64,000 nt of DNA from HXMU1420-2 sp040830545 (lineage in GTDB: Bacteria; Pseudomonadota; Alphaproteobacteria; Rhodobacterales; Rhodobacteraceae). This document shows, in pieces, positions 33,171 through 41,905 of the stretch; the first letter of the stretch is position 1; every line of letters starts with the position of its first letter. Under the pieces are notes generated by a model, which worked only from the letters and a program-made list of their open reading frames with translations, made no database searches and was not told the origin of the DNA. The translations under genes and the position numbers were made by a program. The stretch covers positions 1 through 64,000 of the forward strand of contig JBFOMB010000086.1 in assembly GCA_040830545.1 (NCBI GenBank), in the 5' to 3' direction.

Positions 33171-34031
33171 ATGCTGATCGACATTGCCCTGCCGCTGTCT
33201 CTTGCGTTCATCATGTTTTCGCTGGGATACGGGTTGACCTTCTCTGATTTCGGGCGCGTGTTTCGGATACCGCGAGCGGTTCTGTCAGGCGTGGCCTTGC
33301 AAGTGGTGGCTGTACCCCTGGTGGCGATGCTGGTGCTGATGCTGGTCGACCTCCCGCCCGCGCTGGCCTTTGGCGTCATGTTGCTGAGCTTTTGTCCCGG
33401 CGGGGTGACTTCCAACATCCTGACAAAGCTGGCCGGTGGAACCGTGGCGTTGTCGATCACTCTGACGGCTGTGGTCAGCCTGTTGTCGGTGGTCACGGTG
33501 CCGATTCTGGTGGCTTGGGCTGCGACCCGGCATCTGGGTGCGGCGGCCCCGGACATTGACGTGACCTCTGTTGCGATTTCCATGTTTGCGATCACCGCTG
33601 TGCCAGTTTTGCTGGGCCTGCTCGCCCGCTTTCTGGCTCCGTCCTTGGCAGAGAGGACAGAGCCGCGCGTGTCCCTGATCGCGCTGGTCTTGTTTGTCGT
33701 AATCGTCGCGGCGGCCTTGGCCACCAACTGGGCGCTGTTTGTGGAAAACATAGGTACGTTGGGTCCGATCCTGGTGGCGTTGAACGCGGTCCTTCTGCTT
33801 TTGGGCGCGCTGGCGGCGCGGGAGCTGGGCTTGTCTGGCGGCGACGGTCTGTGCATCTCGATCGAGATGGGCGTGCAGAACGCTGCGCTGGGCATTGCCG
33901 TGGCCGGGTTCGTCGCGCAATCTGGCGGCATTCCTGAATACGCCGTGCCTGCGGCTCTCTATGGGATCACGATGTACATTGTGACAATCCCGGGTATGTT
34001 CGTTTTGCGTCTGCTGTTCGGGCGCGGCTGA
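33171..34031 (+). CDS. BASS-family sodium/bile-acid-type symporter
   Basis: A 286-residue inner-membrane protein with nine to ten helices of the bile acid:sodium symporter family. Conserved parts are LSFCPGGVTSNILTKLAGG, with the discontinuous-helix Pro-Gly motif, and EMGVQNAALGIAVAG in the second half. Bacterial members carry organic anions such as pantoate, pyruvate or sulfur compounds; the substrate here is unknown. ATG 33171 is chosen because it begins the first helix; an upstream in-frame ATG lies in the terminator. Confidence 0.88.
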   Translation: MLIDIALPLSLAFIMFSLGYGLTFSDFGRVFRIPRAVLSGVALQVVAVPLVAMLVLMLVDLPPALAFGVMLLSFCPGGVTSNILTKLAGGTVALSITLTAVVSLLSVVTVPILVAWAATRHLGAAAPDIDVTSVAISMFAITAVPVLLGLLARFLAPSLAERTEPRVSLIALVLFVVIVAAALATNWALFVENIGTLGPILVALNAVLLLLGALAARELGLSGGDGLCISIEMGVQNAALGIAVAGFVAQSGGIPEYAVPAALYGITMYIVTIPGMFVLRLLFGRG

Positions 34032-34055
34032 GATTTCAACAGGGCCGGGCACCGG

Positions 34056-34718
34056 ATGACCATCAAAACCGTATTGTCTTTCATCGCGGCCTGTTGTTTT
34101 GGAGCTGTGGTCTTCGCCGAAACCGCGCCGAAGTTCGAGATCGTGGGCGACACGCTGCACTATGACACGGAACGCCCTGACGGCGCCCCGGATGCAGAAA
34201 TTGACGACGAAGACCTGGACACGTTGCGCACCCTTCTGCGCGACAATCGCGGGATCACGACGCTGGAGATCAACAGCGCGGGTGGTGACGTTTACGCAGC
34301 CTACGAAATCGCGCGGGTGGTGACGGATTTCGGGTTGGACACGGTGGTGGCCAAAGAATGCAGCAGCGCCTGTGTCACGGTCTTTTTGGCGGGCGATGGG
34401 CGGCGCATGCGGCTGGGGGCCAGCATCGGGTTTCACCAGACGTCATGGTCTGCGGCCTCTATCGAACGGTATTTCGAGCGCAACCGCGAGCGGCGGGGTT
34501 GGGCGACGCCGTTTGAGTTCACGTCATGGGTCTACCGCGACACCCAGACCGAGGTGCATTCGGTGCTGGAATACATGGTGGACCGGGGTGTCGATCCGCT
34601 GTTTGCAATTGAAACCATCGGGGTCGAGAACACCGATATGTGGTTTCCTTCCCGCTTACGCCTGATGGCGGCGGGTGTGTTGCGCGACCCGCAAGCGGCG
34701 TCCGTCCCGACCGAGTAA
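34056..34718 (+). CDS. Exported ClpP-fold protein of unknown function
   Basis: A 220-residue protein with a signal peptide (1-21, VVFAET cleavage). The mature part resembles the ClpP/crotonase fold: LEINSAGGDVYAAYEIA (70-86) matches the ClpP SPGG region, KECSSACVTVFLAG (100-112) the active-site strand-helix, and ASIGFHQ (122-128) the catalytic-His strand. S104 and H127 are candidate catalytic residues, and C102/C106 could bridge. Related hypothetical proteins are common in Alphaproteobacteria, but the target is unknown. It sits between the BASS transporter gene and trmB. Confidence 0.65.
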   Translation: MTIKTVLSFIAACCFGAVVFAETAPKFEIVGDTLHYDTERPDGAPDAEIDDEDLDTLRTLLRDNRGITTLEINSAGGDVYAAYEIARVVTDFGLDTVVAKECSSACVTVFLAGDGRRMRLGASIGFHQTSWSAASIERYFERNRERRGWATPFEFTSWVYRDTQTEVHSVLEYMVDRGVDPLFAIETIGVENTDMWFPSRLRLMAAGVLRDPQAASVPTE

Positions 34719-34771
34719 ACCTGCCTCCGGTCCCCGTTGAACTTGCTCCCAACTGGCGCTATTGCCGCGCC

Positions 34772-35473
34772 ATGACCCATCCCGAACGCCCCCGACGCAA
34801 TTTTTATGGCCGCTTTAAAGGCAAGGCCCTGAAGGACAGCCAGAAACGTTATCTGTCCGAGGATCTGGCCGCCTTGTCCCCCGGCCCGGTGGATTGGGAC
34901 GTGAACCCGTCGCGGACGACATTGGACCTCGACGCATTGTTTGGCGGACGCCCGGTCTGGCTGGAGGTCGGGTTTGGCGGTGGCGAACATCTGGTGCATC
35001 AGGCCACTCAGAACCCGGATGTGGGTATCATCGGGGCCGAACCCTATATCAACGGAGTCGCCATGCTGTTGGGCAAGATCCGGCGCGCGGGCGCGGACAA
35101 TCTGGCGATCCATCCCGGTGATGCACGGGATCTGATGGACGTGCTGCCAGCAGCGTCGATTGCGCGGGCATTCCTGCTCTATCCTGATCCATGGCCAAAA
35201 ACCCGCCACCATCGTCGCCGTTTTGTGACACCCGAACATCTGGAACCGCTGCACCGCGTGATGGAACCCGGCGCGGTCCTGCGGGTGGCGACAGACATCC
35301 CGGACTATGTGCGCCAGACACTGGAAGAGGTGCCCAAGGCGGGGTTCGAATGGCTGGCGGAGCGTCCTGTGGACTGGCGTGAACCATGGGACGACTGGCT
35401 CAGTACACGCTATGAACAAAAGGCGCTGCGTGAAGGGCGCACGCCGCACTACCTGACCTTCCGCCGCCGCTGA
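34772..35473 (+). CDS. trmB: tRNA (guanine-N7)-methyltransferase
   Basis: A 233-residue SAM-dependent enzyme forming m7G46 in the tRNA variable loop. Family motifs are the N-terminal RRNFYGRFKGK, the SAM-binding LEVGFGGGEHLVHQA, GAEPYINGVA and the signature LLYPDPWPKTRHHRRRF. ATG 34772 opens the conserved N terminus; the longer frame overlaps the previous gene. It is next to the ClpP-fold gene, with aroA 56 bases downstream. Confidence 0.95.
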   Translation: MTHPERPRRNFYGRFKGKALKDSQKRYLSEDLAALSPGPVDWDVNPSRTTLDLDALFGGRPVWLEVGFGGGEHLVHQATQNPDVGIIGAEPYINGVAMLLGKIRRAGADNLAIHPGDARDLMDVLPAASIARAFLLYPDPWPKTRHHRRRFVTPEHLEPLHRVMEPGAVLRVATDIPDYVRQTLEEVPKAGFEWLAERPVDWREPWDDWLSTRYEQKALREGRTPHYLTFRRR

Positions 35474-35528
35474 TTGCACATGTCCGGGCCGTCCGTTATC
35501 ACGGCGCGGAACTGCAAGGATTTTCGCC

Positions 35529-36881
35529 ATGTCCTCTCACGGCACGCCCATTCCCATGACCTCTCGCCCTTGTGGGCCGCTGACCGGGACGGCTGATGTG
35601 CCCGGCGACAAATCGGTGTCGCACCGGTCGCTGATCCTGGGCGCAATGGCCGTCGGCGAAACGCAGATTTCCGGCCTCTTGGAGGGCGAGGATGTGCTGG
35701 ACACGGCCAAGGCGATGCGTGCCTTTGGGGCCGAGGTTACAGATCACGGCGGCGGCGAGTGGAGCGTGCATGGCGTCGGCGTCGGCGGGTTTGCCGAGCC
35801 TGAGAACGTGATTGATTGCGGGAACTCCGGGACCGGTGTGCGGCTGATCATGGGCGCGATGGCGACCACGCCGATCACGGCGACCTTTACCGGGGATGCG
35901 AGCCTGAACAAACGCCCGATGGCGCGGGTGACCGATCCGCTGGCGCTGTTCGGAACGCAGTCCGTGGGGCGTGAAGGCGGGCGGTTGCCGATGACACTGG
36001 TCGGCGCGGCAGACCCGGTGCCGGTGGAATACACGACGTCCGTGCCGTCGGCGCAGGTGAAGTCTGCTGTGCTGCTGGCGGGATTGAATGCCCCAGGTCA
36101 GACCGTGGTGATCGAACGCGAGGCGACGCGCGACCATACAGAACGTATGTTGGCGGGCTTTGGGGCAGAGATCACGACGGAAGAGACCGAAGAAGGCCGC
36201 CGGATCACGCTGACCGGACGTCCGGAGCTGAAACCGCAGACCATTGCTGTTCCCCGTGACCCGTCGAGCGCGGCTTTCCCGGTTTGCGCCGCGTTGCTGG
36301 TGCCTGGGTCGGATGTGTTGGTGCCCGGCATCGGGCTGAACCCCACTCGGGCCGGGCTCTATACCACGTTGCAGGACATGGGCGCTGATCTGACCTTCGA
36401 AAACATGCGCGATGAGGGAGGGGAGCCCGTAGCCGACCTGCGCGCGCGGTACTCGCCCGACATGAAGGGCATCGAGGTGCCGCCAGAGCGTGCGGCCAGC
36501 ATGATCGACGAATACCCGGTGCTGTCCGTCGTCGCGGCCAATGCAACCGGACAGACCATGATGCGCGGCGTGAAAGAGCTGCGCGTGAAGGAAAGCGACC
36601 GGATTGACGCCATGGCCGTGGGCTTGCGCGCCAACGGGATCGAGGTGGATGAAGGCGAAGATTGGTGGGCCGTCACAGGTGTGGGACCGGGCGGAGTGCC
36701 CGGTGGCGCGACCTGCGCGAGCCATTTGGATCACCGGATCGCGATGTCCTTCCTGATCCTTGGCATGGCAGCGCAAAAACCCGTTTCCGTGGATGACGGC
36801 GGGCCGATTGCCACGTCCTTCCCGATCTTCGAACCGTTGATGGCGGCCTTGGGCGCGCAGCTGGTGCGGGGGAACGCGTGA
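35529..36881 (+). CDS. aroA: 3-phosphoshikimate 1-carboxyvinyltransferase (EPSP synthase)
   Basis: A 450-residue shikimate-pathway enzyme that joins shikimate-3-phosphate and phosphoenolpyruvate. Active-site segments include PGDKSVSHRSLI, NSGTGVRLIMG, KRPMARV, the SAQVKSAVLLAGLNA loop and the C-terminal LDHRIAMSFLI. The first motif has the NAGTA/NSGT region as NSGTGVRL, close to class II (glyphosate-tolerant) types; the other class II marks were not checked in detail. Its stop overlaps the cmk GTG start. Confidence 0.95.
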   Translation: MSSHGTPIPMTSRPCGPLTGTADVPGDKSVSHRSLILGAMAVGETQISGLLEGEDVLDTAKAMRAFGAEVTDHGGGEWSVHGVGVGGFAEPENVIDCGNSGTGVRLIMGAMATTPITATFTGDASLNKRPMARVTDPLALFGTQSVGREGGRLPMTLVGAADPVPVEYTTSVPSAQVKSAVLLAGLNAPGQTVVIEREATRDHTERMLAGFGAEITTEETEEGRRITLTGRPELKPQTIAVPRDPSSAAFPVCAALLVPGSDVLVPGIGLNPTRAGLYTTLQDMGADLTFENMRDEGGEPVADLRARYSPDMKGIEVPPERAASMIDEYPVLSVVAANATGQTMMRGVKELRVKESDRIDAMAVGLRANGIEVDEGEDWWAVTGVGPGGVPGGATCASHLDHRIAMSFLILGMAAQKPVSVDDGGPIATSFPIFEPLMAALGAQLVRGNA

Positions 36882-37492
36882 GCTTTACCGTTGCAATTGA
36901 CGGGCCGGCAGCAGCGGGCAAAGGCACCATCTCGCGCGCAGTGGCTGATCATTTCGGGTTCGCGCATCTGGATACAGGGCTGCTTTACCGCGTGGTAGGT
37001 GCGCGTACCTTGGAGGGCGAACAGGCGACTGAGGCCGCGCTGGCCCTGACACCCGAGGATTTGCAGCGCGAGGATCTGCGCACGCCGGACGTGGCACAGG
37101 CCGCCAGCAAGGCGGCCGTCATCCCTGAGGTGCGCGCGGCCTTGCTGGACTTTCAACGAGCCTTCGCCCGCCGGGCTGGCGGCGCGGTGCTGGACGGGCG
37201 CGACATCGGCACGGTGATTTGCCCGGAGGCAGAAGTGAAGCTGTACGTCACCGCCAGCGCGGAGGTCCGTGCCGAACGGCGGTTTCTGGAACTCACTGGC
37301 AACGGTATGACCGTGAACCGGGACGATGTGCTGGCTGATGTGATCGCGCGGGACCGCCGGGATATGGATCGCGCTGATGCGCCGCTGAAACCGGCGGACG
37401 ATGCTGTGACCATCGACACGTCTGACATGAGTATCGAGGCAGCGATTGCAGCAGCCTTGGACGCAGTCAACGTGCGTCGCGTGGGCGACTGA
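36878..37492 (+). CDS. cmk: Cytidylate kinase
   Basis: A 204-residue CMP/dCMP kinase. The P-loop is DGPAAAGKGT near residue 8-17, followed by the CMP-binding LDTGLLYR, GRDIGTVICPEA and a lid with ERRFLEL; the C-terminal DRRDMDRADAPLKPADDA is typical. GTG 36878 overlaps the aroA stop. In many Alphaproteobacteria rpsA follows cmk directly; here rpsA is about 4.8 kb further on. Confidence 0.95.
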   Translation: MSFTVAIDGPAAAGKGTISRAVADHFGFAHLDTGLLYRVVGARTLEGEQATEAALALTPEDLQREDLRTPDVAQAASKAAVIPEVRAALLDFQRAFARRAGGAVLDGRDIGTVICPEAEVKLYVTASAEVRAERRFLELTGNGMTVNRDDVLADVIARDRRDMDRADAPLKPADDAVTIDTSDMSIEAAIAAALDAVNVRRVGD

Positions 37493-37567
37493 ACAAAATT
37501 CACCAAACCGTGCTTTGGCAGAGGCGGAATTCGGGCATAGGTTTGTGGATCAGCACGGAGCCCTCTC

Positions 37568-38122
37568 ATGACCGCAAAACCTCTGTTCGCCTTTCTGATT
37601 ACCCTGTTTCTGGCCACCCCGCTTTGGGCGCAGGAGACAACGGCGAAATCGGATCAATCGCCCGAGCCGCCGATGACTCTGGAGCGGCTTGCACAGATTG
37701 TCACCGCCATCGATCCGGATGCCCGTATTGCCCAGGGTCGCACGTTTGAACTGACGATCGACGATGTGCCGGTTCTGATCGTGACAGACCCGGTTGCGGA
37801 TCGCATGCGTGCGTTGGTGCCGATCCGGTCGGCGGACGGGCTGACCGAGGACGAGATAATGCGCTTGATGCAGGCGAATTTCGACACGGCTCTGGATGCG
37901 CGATATGCGGTCGCAAACGGTCGACTTTGGGGGGCCTACATCCACCCGCTGTCACCGCTAAACCGGGTGCAGCTGCTGTCCGGTCTGGCCCAGACGGTCA
38001 ACGTGGCCAAGACCTATGGCACGTTCTATTCCGGTGGGGCAGGCCATTTTGGCGGCGGGGACAGCAATCAGCTATATCAGGAGTTGTTCGAGGATCTGCT
38101 TAAGAAGGGTGAGGAGTTGTAG
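37568..38122 (+). CDS. Exported protein with YbjN / chaperone-like fold
   Basis: A 184-residue protein with a signal peptide (cleavage near LWAQE, residue 21). The mature part resembles YbjN or CesT-type secretion-chaperone folds: TLERLAQIVTAIDPDARIAQG, FELTIDDVPVLIVTDP and EIMRLMQANFDTALDARYAV, an order of helix, sheet and helix seen in that group. The C terminus is Gly/Ser-rich then charged. No partner gene is adjacent; it starts the block between cmk and rpsA. Function unknown. Confidence 0.6.
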   Translation: MTAKPLFAFLITLFLATPLWAQETTAKSDQSPEPPMTLERLAQIVTAIDPDARIAQGRTFELTIDDVPVLIVTDPVADRMRALVPIRSADGLTEDEIMRLMQANFDTALDARYAVANGRLWGAYIHPLSPLNRVQLLSGLAQTVNVAKTYGTFYSGGAGHFGGGDSNQLYQELFEDLLKKGEEL

Positions 38123-38238
38123 GCAACGCCAAAAGGATCCCACGTCACTTTCCCTGGTCATTTGTCGCGCCTTGCGGGTCATTGCGAATGCCATATATGC
38201 GACAGTGAACATATTCAGTATCCCCGAAAGGATCATCC

Positions 38239-38880
38239 GTGACCCAGCCCCGTTTCCTCGACCAGCTGCAGTGGCGCTACGCAACCAAGAAAATGGACCC
38301 GACCCGCGCTGTGCCACAGGACAAGGTCGATCAGATCGTTGAGGCGATCCGTATGGCACCAACCTCCAGCGGCACCCAGCCGTTTGAGCTGTTCGTGATC
38401 ACCAACGACGACATCCGTGCGCAGATTCAGGCCGTGGCCCATGATCAGGCGCAGGTCACCGAAGGGTCGCACCTGTTGGTATTCGCGGCGTGGGACAATT
38501 ACTCCGCTGACCGAATTGACGCGGTGTCCGACCAGTTGCTGGAAGAACGCGGCGATCTGCCGTTGATCCGTCAGTATTACGACAACCTCAAGGCAATGTA
38601 CCTGCCGCGCGAGGCCGAGGTGAACTACAATCACGCGGCCCGTCAGGCCTATATCGCGCTGGGCTTTGCCATGGCGGCTGCGGCTGAACTGGAAGTGGAC
38701 TCCACCCCGATGGAAGGGTTCGATCCGGTCAAAGTGGACAAAATTCTGGGGCTGGCGGATCGTGGCCTGCGCTCGGTCGTGCTGTTGCCGTTGGGCTATC
38801 GTGACGCGTCAAATGATTGGCTGCTGCCGATGAAAAAGTCGCGCAAGCCGCAGGACACGATGGTGACGCAGATCGCCTGA
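38239..38880 (+). CDS. Nitroreductase family NAD(P)H-dependent flavin oxidoreductase (NfsB-like)
   Basis: A 213-residue FMN enzyme of the oxygen-insensitive nitroreductase family. FMN-binding parts are visible as RYATKKMDPT near the N terminus, APTSSGTQPFELFVI (about 40-54) and a C-terminal LPLGYRDASNDWL loop. The family reduces quinones, nitroaromatics or similar acceptors. The start is GTG 38239 after GAAAGGA. It stands alone and converges with the LysR gene. Confidence 0.87.
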   Translation: MTQPRFLDQLQWRYATKKMDPTRAVPQDKVDQIVEAIRMAPTSSGTQPFELFVITNDDIRAQIQAVAHDQAQVTEGSHLLVFAAWDNYSADRIDAVSDQLLEERGDLPLIRQYYDNLKAMYLPREAEVNYNHAARQAYIALGFAMAAAAELEVDSTPMEGFDPVKVDKILGLADRGLRSVVLLPLGYRDASNDWLLPMKKSRKPQDTMVTQIA

Positions 38881-38904
38881 TGCTGGTCTGACTGGTCGGG
38901 GTGA

Positions 38905-39774
38905 TCAGTCTGCCCCGGCGTGTTGCAAAATCCAATGCGTCACCGCGATCAATGCCGCGCGCGGTGACGAAGCCCGCCTCGCCAGAAGATAGAAATCCCC
39001 CGCAGCTTGCATCACATGTGATGTAATCTGGATCAGGTGTCCCGCAGCGATGTCCCGCTCGACAAGGAAGCGACTGGCGAGAGTTACACCTTGTCCTGCA
39101 TTTGCCGCATCAATCGCCAGCGCAGTCTGGCTCAGCTGCAATCCCCGTCCGCTTTGATCCGACAGACCCAAATCCGCTAGAAACCGTGGCCAAAGGGCGT
39201 GGCTGTCATGAATCTTGGGCAACGTTTGCAGGGTTTCATGCGTGACTGGCACTGTGTCCACAATATGAGGCGCAGCAACCGCGATGATGTCCTGCTGGAA
39301 CAGCAGATGTGCATCCAGGCTGGCCCCGAATGGTGGATTGCCGTGGCGAACGGCAAGATCGATGCCGTCCGAGTGAAACCGTGACACCTGTTCAGTCGCG
39401 ATGATCCGCAGGTCAATTTCTGGATGCTGTTCTGTGAAAGCGGGAAGGTTCGGGATCAGCCATTTGGAGGCAAAGGTCGGTGTGACACTGATCAGAACCT
39501 TGTCCGCCTGAGGTTGCAGAGTCTCGGTCGCGTCGCGCAATATGGCAAACGCCGCCTGAACCTGTGCGTGATAGCTGCGCCCGGCGGGTGTGAAATGCAG
39601 CCCCTTTGCGTGCCGTTCGAACAGCGTCACGCCCAAATGTGCCTCCAGTCCACGAATATGCTGTGCGACGGCCCCCTGCGTGACGACAAGCTGATCGGCA
39701 GCACCGCGAAAGGTCAGGCAGCGACCAGCCTCGTCAAAGGCACGGAGGGCATTGAGCGGGGGCAGGTTGGTCAT
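38905..39774 (-). CDS. LysR-family transcriptional regulator, GcvA-like
   Basis: A 289-residue LysR regulator. The N-terminal winged helix (residues 5-64) has LNALRAFDEAGRCLTF and VTQGAVAQHIRGLEAHLG; the effector domain follows with ISVTPTFASKWLIPNL and the GcvA-like DLAVRHG. It is transcribed away from an SDR gene with 95 bases between the starts, the classic arrangement in which the LysR protein controls its divergent neighbour and itself. Confidence 0.9.
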   Translation of the reverse strand: MTNLPPLNALRAFDEAGRCLTFRGAADQLVVTQGAVAQHIRGLEAHLGVTLFERHAKGLHFTPAGRSYHAQVQAAFAILRDATETLQPQADKVLISVTPTFASKWLIPNLPAFTEQHPEIDLRIIATEQVSRFHSDGIDLAVRHGNPPFGASLDAHLLFQQDIIAVAAPHIVDTVPVTHETLQTLPKIHDSHALWPRFLADLGLSDQSGRGLQLSQTALAIDAANAGQGVTLASRFLVERDIAAGHLIQITSHVMQAAGDFYLLARRASSPRAALIAVTHWILQHAGAD

Positions 39775-39869
39775 ACTGCTGTAGTAAAACTACAGGCATG
39801 ATGCGTCAAATCTGACTTCTCTGCTTTCCTGACCGTGATATTTATTGACCAAACGAGATGGAGAATGTG

Positions 39870-40574
39870 ATGGCAGTAGAAAAAGTAGCGTTGGTAACGG
39901 CGGGTGGCTCAGGCATGGGTGCAGATGCTGCCCGGCGGTTGGCGGCAGACGGGTTTCACGTTGGTGTCCTATCGTCTTCGGGCAAGGGCGAGGCGCTGGG
40001 CAAAGAACTGGGCGGGTTTGGCGTGACCGGGTCGAACCTGTCGGGCGAGTCCTTGCAAGCCTTGGTCGATGGCGCGGTGGAGCGTTGGGGGCGTGTTGAC
40101 GTTCTGGTCAATTCTGCCGGGCATGGCCCCAAGGGTGCGGTTTTGGAGATGTCGGACGACGACTGGCATCAGGGAGTGGAAGTGTACCTAATGAACGTGA
40201 TCCGCCCAACGCGCATGGTGACACCAGTGATGCAGCAGAATGGCGGCGGGGCGATCATCAACATTTCGACCTTCGCGGCCTTTGAACCCGATCCACTGTT
40301 CCCGACCTCGGGTGTGTTCCGGGCCGGGTTGGCGGCGTTTTCCAAGCTGTTTGCGGACAAATACGCGGCGGACAACATTCGCATGAACAACATCTTGCCG
40401 GGCTTCATCGACAGCCTGCCCGAGACCGAGGATCGCCGCGCGCGTATACCGTTGGGACGCTATGGACATACGGCTGAAGTGTCATCGCTGATCTCCTGGC
40501 TGGCTTCGGAGGATGGCGGTTACATGACCGGCCAAAACCTGCGGGTCGATGGTGGGCTGACCCGCTCGGTCTGA
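39870..40574 (+). CDS. SDR family oxidoreductase, divergent from LysR gene
   Basis: A 234-residue short-chain dehydrogenase with TAGGSGMG near 10-17 and NSAGHG near 87. The usual Ser-Tyr-Lys region is unusual: where Y-x-x-x-K is expected the sequence reads FPTSGVFRAGLAAFSKL, so the catalytic Tyr and Lys seem absent or shifted. A VDGGL C terminus is present. Such proteins may bind cofactor yet be poor reductases. The start is ATG 39870 with GGAG upstream; the upstream ATG 39858 is an alternative. Likely regulated by the adjacent LysR protein. Confidence 0.78.
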   Translation: MAVEKVALVTAGGSGMGADAARRLAADGFHVGVLSSSGKGEALGKELGGFGVTGSNLSGESLQALVDGAVERWGRVDVLVNSAGHGPKGAVLEMSDDDWHQGVEVYLMNVIRPTRMVTPVMQQNGGGAIINISTFAAFEPDPLFPTSGVFRAGLAAFSKLFADKYAADNIRMNNILPGFIDSLPETEDRRARIPLGRYGHTAEVSSLISWLASEDGGYMTGQNLRVDGGLTRSV

Positions 40575-40633
40575 GAACCTAGCACAGTCAGCACTTCGCC
40601 CTTTTACCCAAGGGCAAGCCGGTGTAGGTGCAG

Positions 40634-40657
40634 GGCCGGGCGCAATGGCGTCCGGCC
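40634..40657 (+). terminator. Hairpin downstream of the SDR gene
   Basis: GGCCGGGCGC pairs with GCGTCCGGCC (one G-U) around AATG, followed by TTCCTACATTT. Probable terminator for the SDR gene, 37 bases ahead of the phnM-like start. Confidence 0.55.
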
Positions 40658-40693
40658 TTCCTACATTTCTGGTCACAAACGGGACGGACTGCA

Positions 40694-41905
40694 ATGATCC
40701 AGAGCTTTGATGGCGCGACGGTCTACCTGCCGGGGGAGATCGCTGAAACCCGCGTGACAGTGGCGGACGGCAAAATCGTCGAGATTGGCGGGCCGTCGCA
40801 AGGCGAGGTTGTCGACGCGCAAGGCATGATCCTGGCCCCGGCGCTGATCGACGTGCACGGGGACGCATTCGAACGGCAGATCATGCCGCGACCGGGTGTG
40901 TATTTCCCGATGGATACCGCTCTGCTGGAAACGGATCGGCAATTGGCGGCAAACGGGATTGCGACCACCTATCATTCGATCACGCTCAGCTACGAACCTG
41001 GTCTGCGTAGCGTTGAACGCGGGCGCGAGATGATGCAGGCCCTGCGCGATCTGGCTCCGCGTTTGCTGGTGGAAAACCGGGTGCAACTGCGCTGGGAAAC
41101 CTTTGCGTTCGAAGCGCTGGAGGTGCTGGACTGGGCCTTTGATGGGCCGTTGCTGCCATCGCTGGCGTTTAACGATCACCTATCCATGTCGATGCGCAGC
41201 TTTGACACGCCCATTCAGGACCGGTTGTTCGAGCATGATCCAAGTTTTGAGTTGGTGGATTTGGACGACCCACGTCTGCCGCAGGTTCGACACACGAAAC
41301 ATGCGGAACGCTCTGGCATGGGTTTGGACGACTACATGCGGTTGATCAACCGCGTGTGGGCGCGCCGTCCCGAGGTGCCGGGCAAGATCGCGGAGCTTGC
41401 GGCCAAGGCCCGTGACCGGGGCATTCCGATGCTCAGCCACGATGACACGCAGGCAAACACGCGGCAGTTTTACCGGAAGCTGGGCGTTGACGTGTCCGAA
41501 TTCCCGATGACCCTGCCCCCGGCAGAGGACGCGAGGACCGGGGGGGATGCGATCATTTTCGGTTCGCCCAACGCGGTGCGGGGCGGCAGTCATATCGGTT
41601 CGTTGGCTGCAGCGGAAATGGTGGAGGCGGGGCTGTGTGACGCGCTGGCCTCGGACTATTTTTATCCGGCCATGCTGGCGGCGGTGGACCGGCTGGACCG
41701 GGAAAAGCGGGCGGATCGGTTGCAACTGTGGTCATTGATCTCTGCTGGTCCAGCACGGGCGATGAAGCTGGAGGATCGGGGGCAGATTGCTTTGGGCAAA
41801 CGCGCTGATCTGGTGTTGGTGGATTGGCCGGATGGCCAGACCCCCGCGATTTGCGGCACCTGGGTCGCGGGGCGCGAAGCCTACCGCGCGCGGGCTGCCG
41901 GGTAA
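40694..41905 (+). CDS. phnM: PhnM-like ribose 1-methylphosphonate 5-triphosphate diphosphohydrolase
   Basis: A 403-residue amidohydrolase of the PhnM family, which in the C-P lyase pathway releases pyrophosphate from alpha-D-ribose-1-methylphosphonate-5-triphosphate. Metal-binding parts are IDVHGDAFERQIMPRPG (from about 52), AFNDHLS and LSHDDTQAN, with the late ALASDYFYPAM giving the final Asp. It ends with the usual amidohydrolase GKRADLVLVDW. The rest of a C-P lyase operon is not in this window, so the gene may be an orphan or serve another phosphonate or phosphate route. Confidence 0.85.
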   Translation: MIQSFDGATVYLPGEIAETRVTVADGKIVEIGGPSQGEVVDAQGMILAPALIDVHGDAFERQIMPRPGVYFPMDTALLETDRQLAANGIATTYHSITLSYEPGLRSVERGREMMQALRDLAPRLLVENRVQLRWETFAFEALEVLDWAFDGPLLPSLAFNDHLSMSMRSFDTPIQDRLFEHDPSFELVDLDDPRLPQVRHTKHAERSGMGLDDYMRLINRVWARRPEVPGKIAELAAKARDRGIPMLSHDDTQANTRQFYRKLGVDVSEFPMTLPPAEDARTGGDAIIFGSPNAVRGGSHIGSLAAAEMVEAGLCDALASDYFYPAMLAAVDRLDREKRADRLQLWSLISAGPARAMKLEDRGQIALGKRADLVLVDWPDGQTPAICGTWVAGREAYRARAAG

